A DNA stretch of 64,000 nt, taken from the NCBI GenBank assembly GCA_035456105.1, contig DATIDV010000003.1:1-64000 (forward strand), in the 5' to 3' direction. Numbering within the stretch: the first letter of the stretch is position 1; the number at the start of each line of letters is the position of its first letter. A program made the position numbers and the translations under genes. The notes below the pieces were generated by a model that worked only from the letters and a program-made list of their open reading frames with translations, was not told the origin of the DNA and did no database searches. Shown here piece after piece: positions 8,479 to 15,863 of this stretch. The DNA is from Viridibacterium sp035456105. GTDB lineage: Bacteria > Pseudomonadota > Gammaproteobacteria > Burkholderiales > Rhodocyclaceae.

Positions 8479-8808
8479 CTACTCCGTGCGGTTCTCCGAA
8501 GTGTAGCACTCCGCGGCCACACGAGCATCCGCCAGCACACCCGCCAGCAGCACCTCAACAGCGCGGCCCAGGTTCTCAGCGTTAGCCAATCGCTCCCACT
8601 CCGCATTGGTCACGACGCCGTGTGCGGCCCGCAGTCGCGCCTTGATCCGCTCAAAGGCGTAGCGGCTTTCCAGCAACGCTACCGACGAGGCTCCGCTCTC
8701 AATCAGGGCGGAGTGCTCCAGCAGCGCGGCCTGTAGCTCCGCGTGCGCTTGCGCGTACGCTATCGCGTGTGGCGTCATGGACGACTCACACAGTGTGCGC
8801 GTCTTCAT
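8479..8808 (-). CDS. element protein of unknown function (109 aa)
   Basis: A small alanine-rich, mostly helical protein with no membrane segment and no motif I recognise. Its ATG overlaps the stop of the preceding gene by ATGA (8805-8808), so it is the translationally coupled last gene of the element operon. The hairpin at 8378-8406, outside the element, is the first terminator downstream. The predicted helices (HAELQAALLEHSALIE and AENLGRAVEVLLAGVL) suggest a small DNA- or protein-binding bundle, but that is speculation. Confidence 0.6.
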   Translation of the reverse strand: MKTRTLCESSMTPHAIAYAQAHAELQAALLEHSALIESGASSVALLESRYAFERIKARLRAAHGVVTNAEWERLANAENLGRAVEVLLAGVLADARVAAECYTSENRTE

Positions 8809-9047
8809 GCCCGCCCCTCCGCCCTTGCCAGCTGGATCGCCGCATCAATCAGGGCGTTGTACGCGTTGCGTCGGTTCGTATTAGCGAAGGACTTCACCGC
8901 CTGCGTCTGTGCCTCGGTGCTCTCACCCTCCGTGCCCTTGATGGCATTCGTAAAGGCGTCCATCGCCGCCACGTAGTTCCGTGCCACTCGGGCGAACTGT
9001 CTGCGCAGCTCGGGCGTTGGGTGTGCCGATTCAATCATCATTTCCAT
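8805..9047 (-). CDS. element protein of unknown function (80 aa)
   Basis: A small helical protein (MEMMIESAHPTPELRRQFAR...). The ATG at 9047 has AAGGA about seven bases upstream; an ATG two codons earlier (9053) lies immediately against the same AAGGA and is a poorer start. Its stop overlaps the next start by four bases. It carries many Ala, Arg and Asn residues and has no Cys. No family recognised. Confidence 0.6.
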   Translation of the reverse strand: MEMMIESAHPTPELRRQFARVARNYVAAMDAFTNAIKGTEGESTEAQTQAVKSFANTNRRNAYNALIDAAIQLARAEGRA

Positions 9048-9127
9048 TTTCATTCCTTCAGGTAGGGTTGAGGGCCGGAAGGCAGCGCACAGAATGTGCT
9101 GCCGCCCACACGACCTCTTGCAAGTTC

Positions 9128-9604
9128 TTAGCTGCGCACGTAGCCGCGCAGACGGTGACCAATCCAGATTCGCAGGGCTGAATCCGCGTCACCGTGAAGG
9201 GCACGAATATCAGCAGGCAGCACACGGGGATTCGCCACCACGGCGGCCCACAATTCCGGCGTCAGCCCCACGAGTGCCATAGCCCCTTCTCGGGTGCTGG
9301 GCCTGCCATCCATGTCCGCGCAGCGCTCAATGAAATGCACAGTGCGCGACGCCAGCAAGCTCCCGCCCTCGTGCGTCTCAACCCTCGTCACCGTGTAACG
9401 GGCAAGGGTATCCGCCGCCATTTGTTCGGCCTCCTGTGCGCTCGCCAATCTCGCCTCAAGGTGCGCAAGTTCTGCCGGTGCCTTCACGGTCACGTAGTCG
9501 GCTGCTGCCTTCATCGCTGCGAATTGATCCGCCAGCACTTGTGCTTCGGCCACGCGGCCCTTCAGTGCGTTGATGCTGGATTGAATGCTGTTGATTGTGT
9601 TCAT
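9128..9604 (-). CDS. element protein with N-terminal coiled coil (158 aa)
   Basis: The ATG at 9604 has AGGAAG nine bases upstream. Residues 1-75 show heptad-like spacing typical of a coiled coil (INSIQSSINALKGRVAEAQ, then LEARLASAQEAEQMAADTLA). The C-terminal half is a separate compact domain (GLTPELWAAVVANPRVLPADI, RIWIGHRLRGYVRS). There is no signal peptide or membrane helix. No family recognised. It is separated from its operon neighbours by about 70-80 bases on each side. Confidence 0.6.
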   Translation of the reverse strand: MNTINSIQSSINALKGRVAEAQVLADQFAAMKAAADYVTVKAPAELAHLEARLASAQEAEQMAADTLARYTVTRVETHEGGSLLASRTVHFIERCADMDGRPSTREGAMALVGLTPELWAAVVANPRVLPADIRALHGDADSALRIWIGHRLRGYVRS

Positions 9605-9675
9605 GGCTCTGTCTTCCTTTAAGTACAAATAGAAAAGGCCCCGAAGGGCCCATGCTTTACTGATTGCCTACTGGC

Positions 9676-10143
9676 TCAAGCGAACTGACGCCCACGCACT
9701 CGCGCAAGGTGCGGCGGCAGACTCTGGTCATTCGCACTGAAGCTCATGCCCGAGCCCTCGTACCCGTCGTTCATCGCTGCGTTACGCAGGAAGGCTTGTA
9801 CGAGCATGCGGGCTTGAGCAGGCGATGGCACAACAGCCTCGCCCGTACGGTCGCTGATCGCCTGAATACCGTGCTGTGCCAGCCACTCGGCAGGGTGCGA
9901 TTCAGCCGACACGCCACCTACAAAGCGGGCTGTACCTGTCGCAGAATCCAGCGACGCCTCCATGAACGAATCCACTTGCTTGTCGTGCTCCGCTTGCAGC
10001 CATGCCCGTGAGATAGGCATGCCGTCGGCATTCGTCAGGGGAGTACTAGCGCTGCCGGGAATTCCGGTTTGTCGTGTCGTGGTGCTGCGGAATCCCTCCT
10101 CGGTGTGGATGCCACCTTGTGGGCTGTTGGTGATGTCGTTCAT
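9676..10143 (-). CDS. element protein of unknown function (155 aa)
   Basis: Start at 10143 chosen because GGGAGC precedes it by six bases and the ATG overlaps the upstream stop by ATGA. The N-terminal 40 residues are polar and probably disordered; the rest contains WLQAEHDKQVDSFMEASLD and PAQARMLVQAFLRNAAMNDGYEG. No cysteines, no membrane segment, no recognisable family. Its position in the coupled operon suggests it is made together with the nuclease and the zinc-finger protein encoded upstream. Confidence 0.6.
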   Translation of the reverse strand: MNDITNSPQGGIHTEEGFRSTTTRQTGIPGSASTPLTNADGMPISRAWLQAEHDKQVDSFMEASLDSATGTARFVGGVSAESHPAEWLAQHGIQAISDRTGEAVVPSPAQARMLVQAFLRNAAMNDGYEGSGMSFSANDQSLPPHLARVRGRQFA

Positions 10144-10328
10144 ACGTTGCTCCCTTTCATGTGGGGCTTTCTGCCCGGTTTCTGTCGTTGCGCCCAAGTG
10201 GGCATGTGTCCGTACATTTTGGTGACGAGGCGTCGCCATTCAGCACGGATATTCGTGCTGACGTAGCCCTCGAATCGCTCGCGCTCGAAGGCGTCACCTT
10301 CCAGCGGATGCTGACTTGCTGCTCGCAT
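10140..10328 (-). CDS. small basic element protein (62 aa)
   Basis: The ATG at 10328 is preceded by AGGAGA at a good distance. The 62-residue protein is rich in Arg and Lys (RERFEGYVSTNIRAEWRRL, QRQKPGRKPHMKG), suggesting nucleic-acid contact. It ends by overlapping the next start by ATGA. Length and charge resemble small phage regulators or accessory proteins, but no family is recognised. Confidence 0.55.
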   Translation of the reverse strand: MRAASQHPLEGDAFERERFEGYVSTNIRAEWRRLVTKMYGHMPTWAQRQKPGRKPHMKGSNV

Positions 10329-10344
10329 ACTGTTCTCCTATTGA

Positions 10345-10926
10345 TTACCCGACCGCCCAGCCCGCACGCTCCAGCACGGTGACAAGGTCGGGGTACTGGC
10401 TCGCCAATTGGCAGAGCCTGTTGAATGGAATTTCTCGATAGTCCCTATGACGTAGGCCCTCAGGTGCCAGCACCTCAAGCCTTCCGTCCGGGTACTCACG
10501 CGCTTGCACGTCGCCCACGTCGATCGCGTTGAACTCACCTGCCTTGAGGCGTCGCTGTACGTCCTGTTGATCCAGCCACCCGGCACGAGTACGCGTTGCA
10601 CCCGGCACGAATCGCTCTTGCAGGATCGCTTCGCGCTGCTCGGCTGGCCGGTGCAGTGCATCCCAGCATGTCCAGCAGCAGCGGTCATGCACTCGCCGCC
10701 AAGGGCTACCACATCGCACACACGGACACTCAGAGAGGAACTTGCCTCGACCAGCCAGCAGGGCATCAACGCGTTGTGGCTCTCGGGTTCGCCGCCTCAG
10801 TTCTTCAGCGTAAGCGGCATCCATGCGGGCAATATCCCTGTCACGGCGGTACAGCTTCTGACCGCGTGGCTGACGGCCCCAACGCGTGAATCGGGAATCG
10901 CACCCACGCGTCAGAGGGGCGGTCAT
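10345..10926 (-). CDS. element zinc-finger-like protein (193 aa)
   Basis: Start at 10926 (ATGA overlap with the nuclease gene upstream); longer readings in this frame run antisense-like through the nuclease gene and are not supported. Residues about 70-95 contain a Cys-rich cluster, CPCVRCGSPWRRVHDRCCWTC, with two CxxC-type pairs that could bind zinc. The N-terminus is strongly basic. Translational coupling to the endonuclease VII-like gene suggests a joint role, for example a DNA-binding partner. No family recognised. Confidence 0.6.
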   Translation of the reverse strand: MTAPLTRGCDSRFTRWGRQPRGQKLYRRDRDIARMDAAYAEELRRRTREPQRVDALLAGRGKFLSECPCVRCGSPWRRVHDRCCWTCWDALHRPAEQREAILQERFVPGATRTRAGWLDQQDVQRRLKAGEFNAIDVGDVQAREYPDGRLEVLAPEGLRHRDYREIPFNRLCQLASQYPDLVTVLERAGWAVG

Positions 10927-11441
10927 TGCAGCGCTCGCACACCGTCCAGCATGCCCGCGAACGCCTCGGTGATAGGCGCGGAGGCCGCCCCGTTGCGGTA
11001 GGTGTTCCGCTTGGTTAAGACCTCCACCACATGAGGATCGCCGTGCAGGACCCAGTCCAGACCGTAGGTAAGGGCGAGCGTTGCGGCTTGCTTCGGCGTG
11101 GGCTTGACGCTGTTCAGCGCAGCGACAATGTCCCGGTGAATGCCTGACCACACATTCTTATATGTCCGCATGGCGGCAAGCAGTGCCTGGGGTTTTGCTC
11201 TCGCAGCTGTCAGCACGGCAAGCGCGGCTTTCTCGCCTAGAACTTCAAGCGTGCCAAGTGTGCTGTTGCATCGTCTGCACAGGGTGCCCCGAGGCAGTCC
11301 AGTACGGTGGCAATGGTCGCTGGTCGCGTTCTTATTGGTAAGGCTTGCCACGCAGATAGGGCAGCGCCCGCCTTGCTGACGGCTCTGTGCTTTGCGCAAC
11401 GTGGCCTCGTGGCCGGACGCTGCATGTCTCATTTTTTCCAT
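10923..11441 (-). CDS. endonuclease VII-like (HNH/His-Me finger) nuclease
   Basis: A 172-residue protein with the recombination endonuclease VII signature: CPIC (first zinc pair), then SDHCHRTGLPRGTLCRRCN, i.e. the DH-x-H catalytic/metal centre and the second CxxC pair, followed by STLG. T4 gp49-type enzymes resolve branched DNA, and related domains occur in many phages as nucleases. The ATG at 11441 has AGGA five bases upstream and gives the usual basic N-terminus before the finger; a longer reading adds about 80 residues without ribosome-site support. The C-terminal 80 residues are helical and unassigned. It overlaps the next gene by ATGA. Confidence 0.8.
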   Translation of the reverse strand: MEKMRHAASGHEATLRKAQSRQQGGRCPICVASLTNKNATSDHCHRTGLPRGTLCRRCNSTLGTLEVLGEKAALAVLTAARAKPQALLAAMRTYKNVWSGIHRDIVAALNSVKPTPKQAATLALTYGLDWVLHGDPHVVEVLTKRNTYRNGAASAPITEAFAGMLDGVRALQ

Positions 11442-11530
11442 GGTGATCCTGTCGAAAATTGAGCAGCTTCTGCGCTGCTCGAATGTGGCTATAACCCATT
11501 GCCTACGCGGCTTCCCGGCGTGACGAGTGA

Positions 11531-11553
11531 GATAGAGCGAACTATTTTTAGTG
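11531..11553. repeat. copy 1 of a 23-bp hairpin-bearing repeat
   Basis: GATAGAGCGAACTATTTTTAGTG matches 12643-12665 at 21 of 23 bases; both copies are also preceded by TGAC a few bases earlier. This copy overlaps the stop codon of the 220-residue gene. It keeps only a short ATAG/CTAT stem. Confidence 0.6.
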
Positions 11554-12210
11554 ACACCCGCGGCGCTTCCGGGGCTGCTTGTCCGGCCCACGTTTTCCGC
11601 GCTGTGTCTCGCTGGTGCGAAGGGTCGCCCAGCTAGGCCGACGGCCATAAGCCCTATCGACCCAATCAAGTACAGAGCGCTGACCAATCCGACTCAGCCC
11701 GCCGAAGGTCTGCTTGGCATTCAGGTTGCCCACTGGGTGCTCGAAGTCCGGCTGCGTCTCTCGTGTGCTGTCAGCCAGCTTGACCGGCTTACCCTTGTGG
11801 CCGCTGTGGGGTGGCACCATCCAAGAGGGCATCGTGTCGCCGTCGCGGCCCTTGAAGGCACCGTACGTGAATCGTCGAATGGCTGACCGTTCCGTCTTCA
11901 TGTAGCGGTCGCCCAGCTCCACGAAGAACAGCTTCAGATCGCCACGTGCCTCCCACGGGTGCAGCTTCGCCAGAGCCGTAGCCCGTGCCTCGGCCTCGAC
12001 TTCAGCTCGCGTCTGAATACGTCCGGGGTTACATCTGTTCCAAGCCTGCGACAGCGCACGTTCTAGCGTGAGCTCTAACTCCCTGTTCTCGGCAATGAAT
12101 TCAGGTGTGAGCGCAGGCAGGTGCTCAATTGGAAAGCCGCGCTCGCGGGCAACATCCAGCACCCATTGGAACGTACTGACGCTAGGCTTAAATCTCGAAT
12201 ACGCCTTCAT
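11548..12210 (-). CDS. element protein of unknown function (220 aa)
   Basis: The ATG at 12210 overlaps the previous stop by ATGA. The protein starts MKAYSRFKPSVSTFQWVLDV, has a helical middle (ENRELELTLERALSQAWNR), a segment DLKLFFVELGDRYMKTERSAIRRF, and a highly basic C-terminal tail (RGKRGPDKQPRKRRGCH). The basic tail suggests DNA or RNA binding. No family recognised. It is the second gene of the element operon. Confidence 0.6.
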   Translation of the reverse strand: MKAYSRFKPSVSTFQWVLDVARERGFPIEHLPALTPEFIAENRELELTLERALSQAWNRCNPGRIQTRAEVEAEARATALAKLHPWEARGDLKLFFVELGDRYMKTERSAIRRFTYGAFKGRDGDTMPSWMVPPHSGHKGKPVKLADSTRETQPDFEHPVGNLNAKQTFGGLSRIGQRSVLDWVDRAYGRRPSWATLRTSETQRGKRGPDKQPRKRRGCH

Positions 12211-12425
12211 CGCATCAGGCCCATTCGGTGCATAGCGTCACCGGCATGAATCAGGAAGCGCTTGCCGTCGTCGTCGCCAGCTTCAGCCGCTGTACAAACA
12301 GCCCAAGCCATCATCGCCCGTAGAACTTCCGGTGCCTGACGCGGGGCCACGCCAACACCCTCAAGGTGCAGCAGTGCTAGTTCATCCGGGGAATACGTCT
12401 CGCCGGTCTCAAGTCTCAAATTCAT
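12207..12425 (-). CDS. first gene of the element operon (72 aa, unknown)
   Basis: The ATG at 12425 has AAGGA seven bases upstream. A longer reading from 12491 lacks a ribosome site. The product (MNLRLETGETYSPDELALLH...) is small, acidic in its middle (EAGDDDGKRF) and helical, without cysteine clusters. It ends ATGA-coupled to the next gene. The operon promoter should lie in 12426-12566, between this start and the terminator of the recombinase gene. Confidence 0.55.
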   Translation of the reverse strand: MNLRLETGETYSPDELALLHLEGVGVAPRQAPEVLRAMMAWAVCTAAEAGDDDGKRFLIHAGDAMHRMGLMR

Positions 12426-12566
12426 AGTCGTCCTTCTGCGCTCCGTGGCGCGTGGTTGCCCTTCGGCGGTGTTTGCCCGTACAGGGGACATAAATAACCC
12501 GGCGTTACCAGCTACTTCCGGCGTCGGCGGTGTCTTGTCTTTGTGTGGGACGAAAAGGAAACCTCT

Positions 12567-12603
12567 GAAAAACGAAAGGCCGAACAGCTCACGCCGCTCG
12601 GCC
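12567..12603 (-). terminator. terminator-like hairpin downstream of the serine recombinase
   Basis: On the minus strand GGCCGA pairs with TCGGCC (12578-12603) around a GC-rich loop and is followed by TTTCGTTTTTC. It lies 140 bases after the recombinase stop and would separate that transcript from the operon starting at 12425. Confidence 0.6.
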
Positions 12604-12640
12604 CTGAAGGTCTCTCGATAATCTCGACCGCGTGACAGGC

Positions 12641-12665
12641 AAGATAGAGCGAACTATCTTTAGCG
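12641..12665. repeat. copy 2 of the 23-bp repeat with a perfect 7-bp stem
   Basis: AAGATAG-AGCGAA-CTATCTT (12641-12660) is a perfect inverted repeat. Positions 12643-12665 match 11531-11553 except at two bases. It lies in the untranslated stretch behind the serine recombinase gene. It could be a protein-binding site or a processed RNA hairpin. Confidence 0.65.
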
Positions 12666-12742
12666 CGCTCGCTGTGCTGTCAAAGAGGCTCGCTGCTGTC
12701 TATCCATCTGTACGGGACGGCCTCACCCGGCCTCACACCCGC

Positions 12743-13369
12743 TCACGCCTCCGCGTTGCCGCGCTGCTCGGCGCAATACCGCTTCACCGTGGCAGCACCT
12801 ATCCCGAAGTGCTCGGCAGTAGCCGCAATGCTGGCACCGTGCTCGGCCCGCCACGCGACAACCTCGGCAGCATCGGCAGCCCGCACGCGGCCCACGTACT
12901 TCTCAGGACTGGCACGCTTCGCCACCTCAATCCCACGCCGCTGCATTTCCCGACGATTCAAGTAATCCGCTTCACCCTGCGCCGCCATGAACGCCAGCAC
13001 CGCGTCCCGCGTGGCCTTCTGTATCGCATCCGTAGCAGCCCCGTCGAACACCATGCCGTTCAGCGTGCATTCCACCTTGACACCCATCTGCATGAGGCGC
13101 TGCATGGTTGAGTGCAGCTCGTCGTACCTGCGTGAGATTCGATCCAGCCAGCGCACAACCAGCACGCCACCCTTCCGCAAGTCCCGCTCTACGTGCTGCC
13201 ACTGTGGCCTCTCACTCGGCGGAACGTGATACCCGGACACGCCCTCATCTATGAACACGTCCTCCCGCACCACGCCCTGCGCCGCTGCGTCGTCGTACTG
13301 GCTGGCACTGCTCTGCCCGTCGATAGTCGAGATACGACCGTAGTACAGCCTGCGTCCTGCCTTGCTCAT
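12743..13369 (-). CDS. serine recombinase (resolvase/invertase family)
   Basis: A 208-residue small serine recombinase. The N-terminal catalytic motif is YYGRIST with nucleophile Ser14, followed by conserved LDRISRR and the long helix region (AVLAFMAAQGEADYLNRREMQRRGIEVAK). A C-terminal helix-turn-helix is visible in SIAATAEHFGIGAATVKRYC. Such enzymes resolve or invert DNA between short sites. The ATG at 13369 has GGAGG five bases upstream; a longer reading from 13423 runs into the heptamer array. The six TGGCTCA sites immediately upstream are candidate recombination or operator sites for this protein. Confidence 0.87.
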   Translation of the reverse strand: MSKAGRRLYYGRISTIDGQSSASQYDDAAAQGVVREDVFIDEGVSGYHVPPSERPQWQHVERDLRKGGVLVVRWLDRISRRYDELHSTMQRLMQMGVKVECTLNGMVFDGAATDAIQKATRDAVLAFMAAQGEADYLNRREMQRRGIEVAKRASPEKYVGRVRAADAAEVVAWRAEHGASIAATAEHFGIGAATVKRYCAEQRGNAEA

Positions 13370-13381
13370 GTCTGCCTCCAT

Positions 13382-13496
13382 TGGCTCATAGGGTTCATGG
13401 CTCAATGCTAGAGCATGGCTCACAACCTGTCAACCCTATTGAGCCATTCATTCAGAGATAACAGCGTGGCTCACTGCGGCATACCCAGTTGAGCCA
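13382..13496. promoter_or_regulatory. array of six TGGCTCA heptamers upstream of the serine recombinase
   Basis: TGGCTCA occurs at 13382, 13398, 13416 and 13467 on the plus strand and as TGAGCCA at 13440 and 13490. Copies 3/4 and 5/6 form two inverted pairs, 31 and 30 bp end to end, the size of a recombinase dimer site. Copies 1 and 2 are direct repeats. Flanks are often CATGGCTCAA. Chance expectation for a 7-mer in this length is far below one. It could be a res-like site or a set of operators for autoregulation. The gap 13370-13720 holds nothing else I can assign. Confidence 0.7.
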
Positions 13497-13720
13497 TGTC
13501 GGCAGTCCGCCAGCCCACGGCGTGACACGGCCAACGCCTGCATCCCTGTGTCGTCTTGGATTCATTGGAAGTGCAGCTGTGTCGCTGCTCTCGCGCTGGA
13601 AAAAGCAGGCCGGGCCAATGGGGGAAGCCTGCGCGGCGGCGTGCGTGTGTGCCCCCGCAGAAAAGCCCACCAAAATTCGGTCCGTGCGGTCACACTGGCC
13701 CTTGAACTACAGGAGTCCCC

Positions 13721-13960
13721 ATGCAGCTCAGCACTATCGGAGAGCCCACACCCGACCGCGTAGAACTCTCCTTGAACGACGGCACAAAGGTGCTGTTCTC
13801 GCATGGCCGACCCGTCGCCGCATCCATCCCCGGCAAGGGCTACATCCGTACCGACGCCGCCATTCCCGCAGACACCGAACAGCACATACAGGGATGGGTT
13901 AGCAATCCGGCGACCGTCCCCCAAGCTCAGCTCGACGGGCTCATCCAGGCTCGCGCTTAA
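13721..13960 (+). CDS. small element protein (79 aa, unknown)
   Basis: A plus-strand gene with a good ribosome site (AGGAGT five bases before the ATG). The 79-residue product (MQLSTIGEPTPDRVELSLND..., then FSHGRPVAASIPGKGYIRTD) looks like a compact beta-rich domain. There is no signal peptide or cysteine. Its 3' end overlaps the convergent zinc-ribbon gene by 20 bases. Function unknown. Confidence 0.6.
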   Translation: MQLSTIGEPTPDRVELSLNDGTKVLFSHGRPVAASIPGKGYIRTDAAIPADTEQHIQGWVSNPATVPQAQLDGLIQARA

Positions 13961-14147
13961 CCGTACTTTCCCAGCGGTGCCGACAAGTACGGCACTGCCG
14001 GTTGCTGCCATCCCAAACAATGCAGCCGCCTAGGATCACCTCGCCTCGGGCAGCAGCCTCGAAGGTCTCCTTCGCGGGGAAGCCCACGATCAGCGGTACT
14101 CCCTCCGCTTGACCGCACGAGGGGCAAATCTCTTTATCTTTCGTCAT
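13941..14147 (-). CDS. small zinc-ribbon protein (68 aa)
   Basis: Residues near the N-terminus read ICPSCGQAEG, and the C-terminal half has CRTCRHRWES: two CxxC knuckles, the pattern of a zinc ribbon. The ATG at 14147 has AGGA six bases upstream; a TTG start at 14168 is less likely. Comparable small zinc-ribbon proteins are common in phages and plasmids. Role unknown. Confidence 0.6.
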   Translation of the reverse strand: MTKDKEICPSCGQAEGVPLIVGFPAKETFEAAARGEVILGGCIVWDGSNRQCRTCRHRWESTVKREPG

Positions 14148-14226
14148 ATCGTTCCTGTCGCCCAGCAATCAGATAAGCCAAAATGCCCCATTCGTAACAA
14201 CAACAAACCAACAGGGGGAAAAGGTG

Positions 14227-14427
14227 ATGGATGCTCTAATCTGGGTAATCGTCATAGGGCCAATCGCGTACTTCCTAGGTCGCGCAGACGGAGCACGGCG
14301 CGAGCGTGAGGCGTGGGAGCATGCAGACCATTTGAAGTGGTGCGCAGCGCATGATTTGCCTCTAACGACTCACCGTATGGGCTCCGACGAGCGCCACTCT
14401 TATCTCAGGGGTATCGGCAAGGCCTAA
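14227..14427 (+). CDS. small membrane-anchored protein (66 aa)
   Basis: The product starts MDALIWVIVIGPIAYFLGRADG, one N-terminal membrane helix followed by a charged cytoplasmic tail (ARREREAWEHADHLKW). An AGGGGGAAAAGG stretch precedes it; a GTG one codon upstream (14224) could also start it. Its stop overlaps the integrase stop by four bases (convergent). A short single-span protein of this type is common in phage-like elements, but its function is unknown. Confidence 0.55.
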   Translation: MDALIWVIVIGPIAYFLGRADGARREREAWEHADHLKWCAAHDLPLTTHRMGSDERHSYLRGIGKA

Positions 14428-15737
14428 GCTGGCAGCAGTCGCATCGCGTCGGCCAGCACCTTAGCCGGTAGCTCGCCACTTCCGTAGCCGCCAGCCGTTC
14501 CGCCCTCAGCGTGACCCATCAGGGCCATACGCACCTCAGGCCGCACGCCGTGTATCCGGCATTCATCAGCGAAGCGATGCCGCCACGAGTGGAACACCAC
14601 GGCCTTATCTTGAATGCCCCATATCGCCCGCTGCCTGCCGTACCACTTGCTGAACGTCGCGGAGATAGTCCCGTGCATGTCCGCTTTCGCAGGGAACAAA
14701 GCACCGTCCGGCTGGCCTTGCGCCCAATCCCAGAACGCGACTACCTCAGCATGCAGCGGCACCCATCGCCTGCTTGCCGTGTTCTTCAATTTCATGGGCA
14801 ACCCCGCCATGCACTCGCCCTTGTCGGTGATACGAATCCCCCGGTAGCCGTCGCGCTCCTCAAGGTCCGACTTCCGCAGTTGATGCAGTTCGTTCAACCG
14901 CGCCCCGGTGTATTTCGCCAGACGTGGTAGCCAGTACTTCACCGGCTCGGTGTCCTTGTACTGCTCGGTATCCTTCAGGATCGTGGCCGCCTGCTCGGGG
15001 CTGTACGCAGTCCGCGCCTCGTCGTCATCCTCGGGTAGCGCAGTGCCAAGCGCGTGATTAACGGACACAAGACTTCGGTCCAATGCCACACCCAGCAGGA
15101 TGCTCAAGTACGCCAGCCGCCCGCCATTGATCGTCTTCGCCTTCAGGTTCTGCCCAAGCAGCCAGTCCCGGTATTCAATGACCATCGCCCGCGTGACCTT
15201 CTGTACAGATGGGTCCTTGTGCAGATTGTCGAACTCCACAGCCGTCCGGGTTGCGGCCTGCACGGCCTTGGTGCTCGGCTTGCTCTCGCGCTTCCAGTGT
15301 TCAATCAGGGATTCCAGCGTGACGGCCTTCGCCTTGCCACTGGCCTTGGGTGCCAGCTCTTCCGACGTGCCAACGCGCACAAGCCCTTGCGCTCGCATCG
15401 TCGCAATCAGCCGATCGGTCGCAGCTTGAGCTACTTCCTCGCGCCGCTCTTCCTCGGCTGCTTCAACGCCGTGCCAGTACTCCCCGGCTTCCTGCTGCGC
15501 GGCTTCCTCGGCGGTCACGACTTCAGGCTTCGGGGTGTCCTCGGCCTCTCGCCGCAGCCGCTTCCACTCCGCGTCCAGACGAACGGAAACACGCCGGGCA
15601 GCTTCTGCCGCTTCGGCGCGATTCTTTGTTCCGAGACTGAATGTGACCTCGCGCTTACCGCCGTGCGCGGCAACTAGGTCCAAGGGGATGCGACGGCGGT
15701 AGGTATAAACCGCACCGCGTCGAATTACGTGCTCCAT
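14424..15737 (-). CDS. tyrosine integrase of the tRNA-Ser element
   Basis: A 437-residue tyrosine recombinase. The N-terminus (MEHVIRRGAVYTYRRRIP) matches the short domain (DUF6538 type) often placed before phage integrases. The catalytic region contains TGARLNELHQLR (first Arg), a HSWRHRF block (His-x-x-Arg), GHAEGGTAGGYG (last His/Tyr). Start at 15737 has AGAGG six bases upstream; an in-frame ATG at 15833 would add 32 unconserved residues. The gene points away from, and lies just downstream of, tRNA-Ser on the same strand. It should catalyse integration and excision at the 18-bp repeats. Confidence 0.9.
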   Translation of the reverse strand: MEHVIRRGAVYTYRRRIPLDLVAAHGGKREVTFSLGTKNRAEAAEAARRVSVRLDAEWKRLRREAEDTPKPEVVTAEEAAQQEAGEYWHGVEAAEEERREEVAQAATDRLIATMRAQGLVRVGTSEELAPKASGKAKAVTLESLIEHWKRESKPSTKAVQAATRTAVEFDNLHKDPSVQKVTRAMVIEYRDWLLGQNLKAKTINGGRLAYLSILLGVALDRSLVSVNHALGTALPEDDDEARTAYSPEQAATILKDTEQYKDTEPVKYWLPRLAKYTGARLNELHQLRKSDLEERDGYRGIRITDKGECMAGLPMKLKNTASRRWVPLHAEVVAFWDWAQGQPDGALFPAKADMHGTISATFSKWYGRQRAIWGIQDKAVVFHSWRHRFADECRIHGVRPEVRMALMGHAEGGTAGGYGSGELPAKVLADAMRLLPA

Positions 15738-15863
15738 GCGCGCCTCTTCTGCGATTGCTGGGAGGCCGGATTTACCGGCCTGTGTAGCAACCACACGGGC
15801 AGTGGAGCAGTTGGGAGCCTTATTTGACGCCATTTCCCTCGGGAATCAGCTACTTCGGCCCAT

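Noticed and set aside
13382..13496. Heptamer array as a CRISPR or tandem repeat array
   Set aside because: Repeat units are only 7 bp, occur in both orientations and have uneven spacing; no cas genes nearby.
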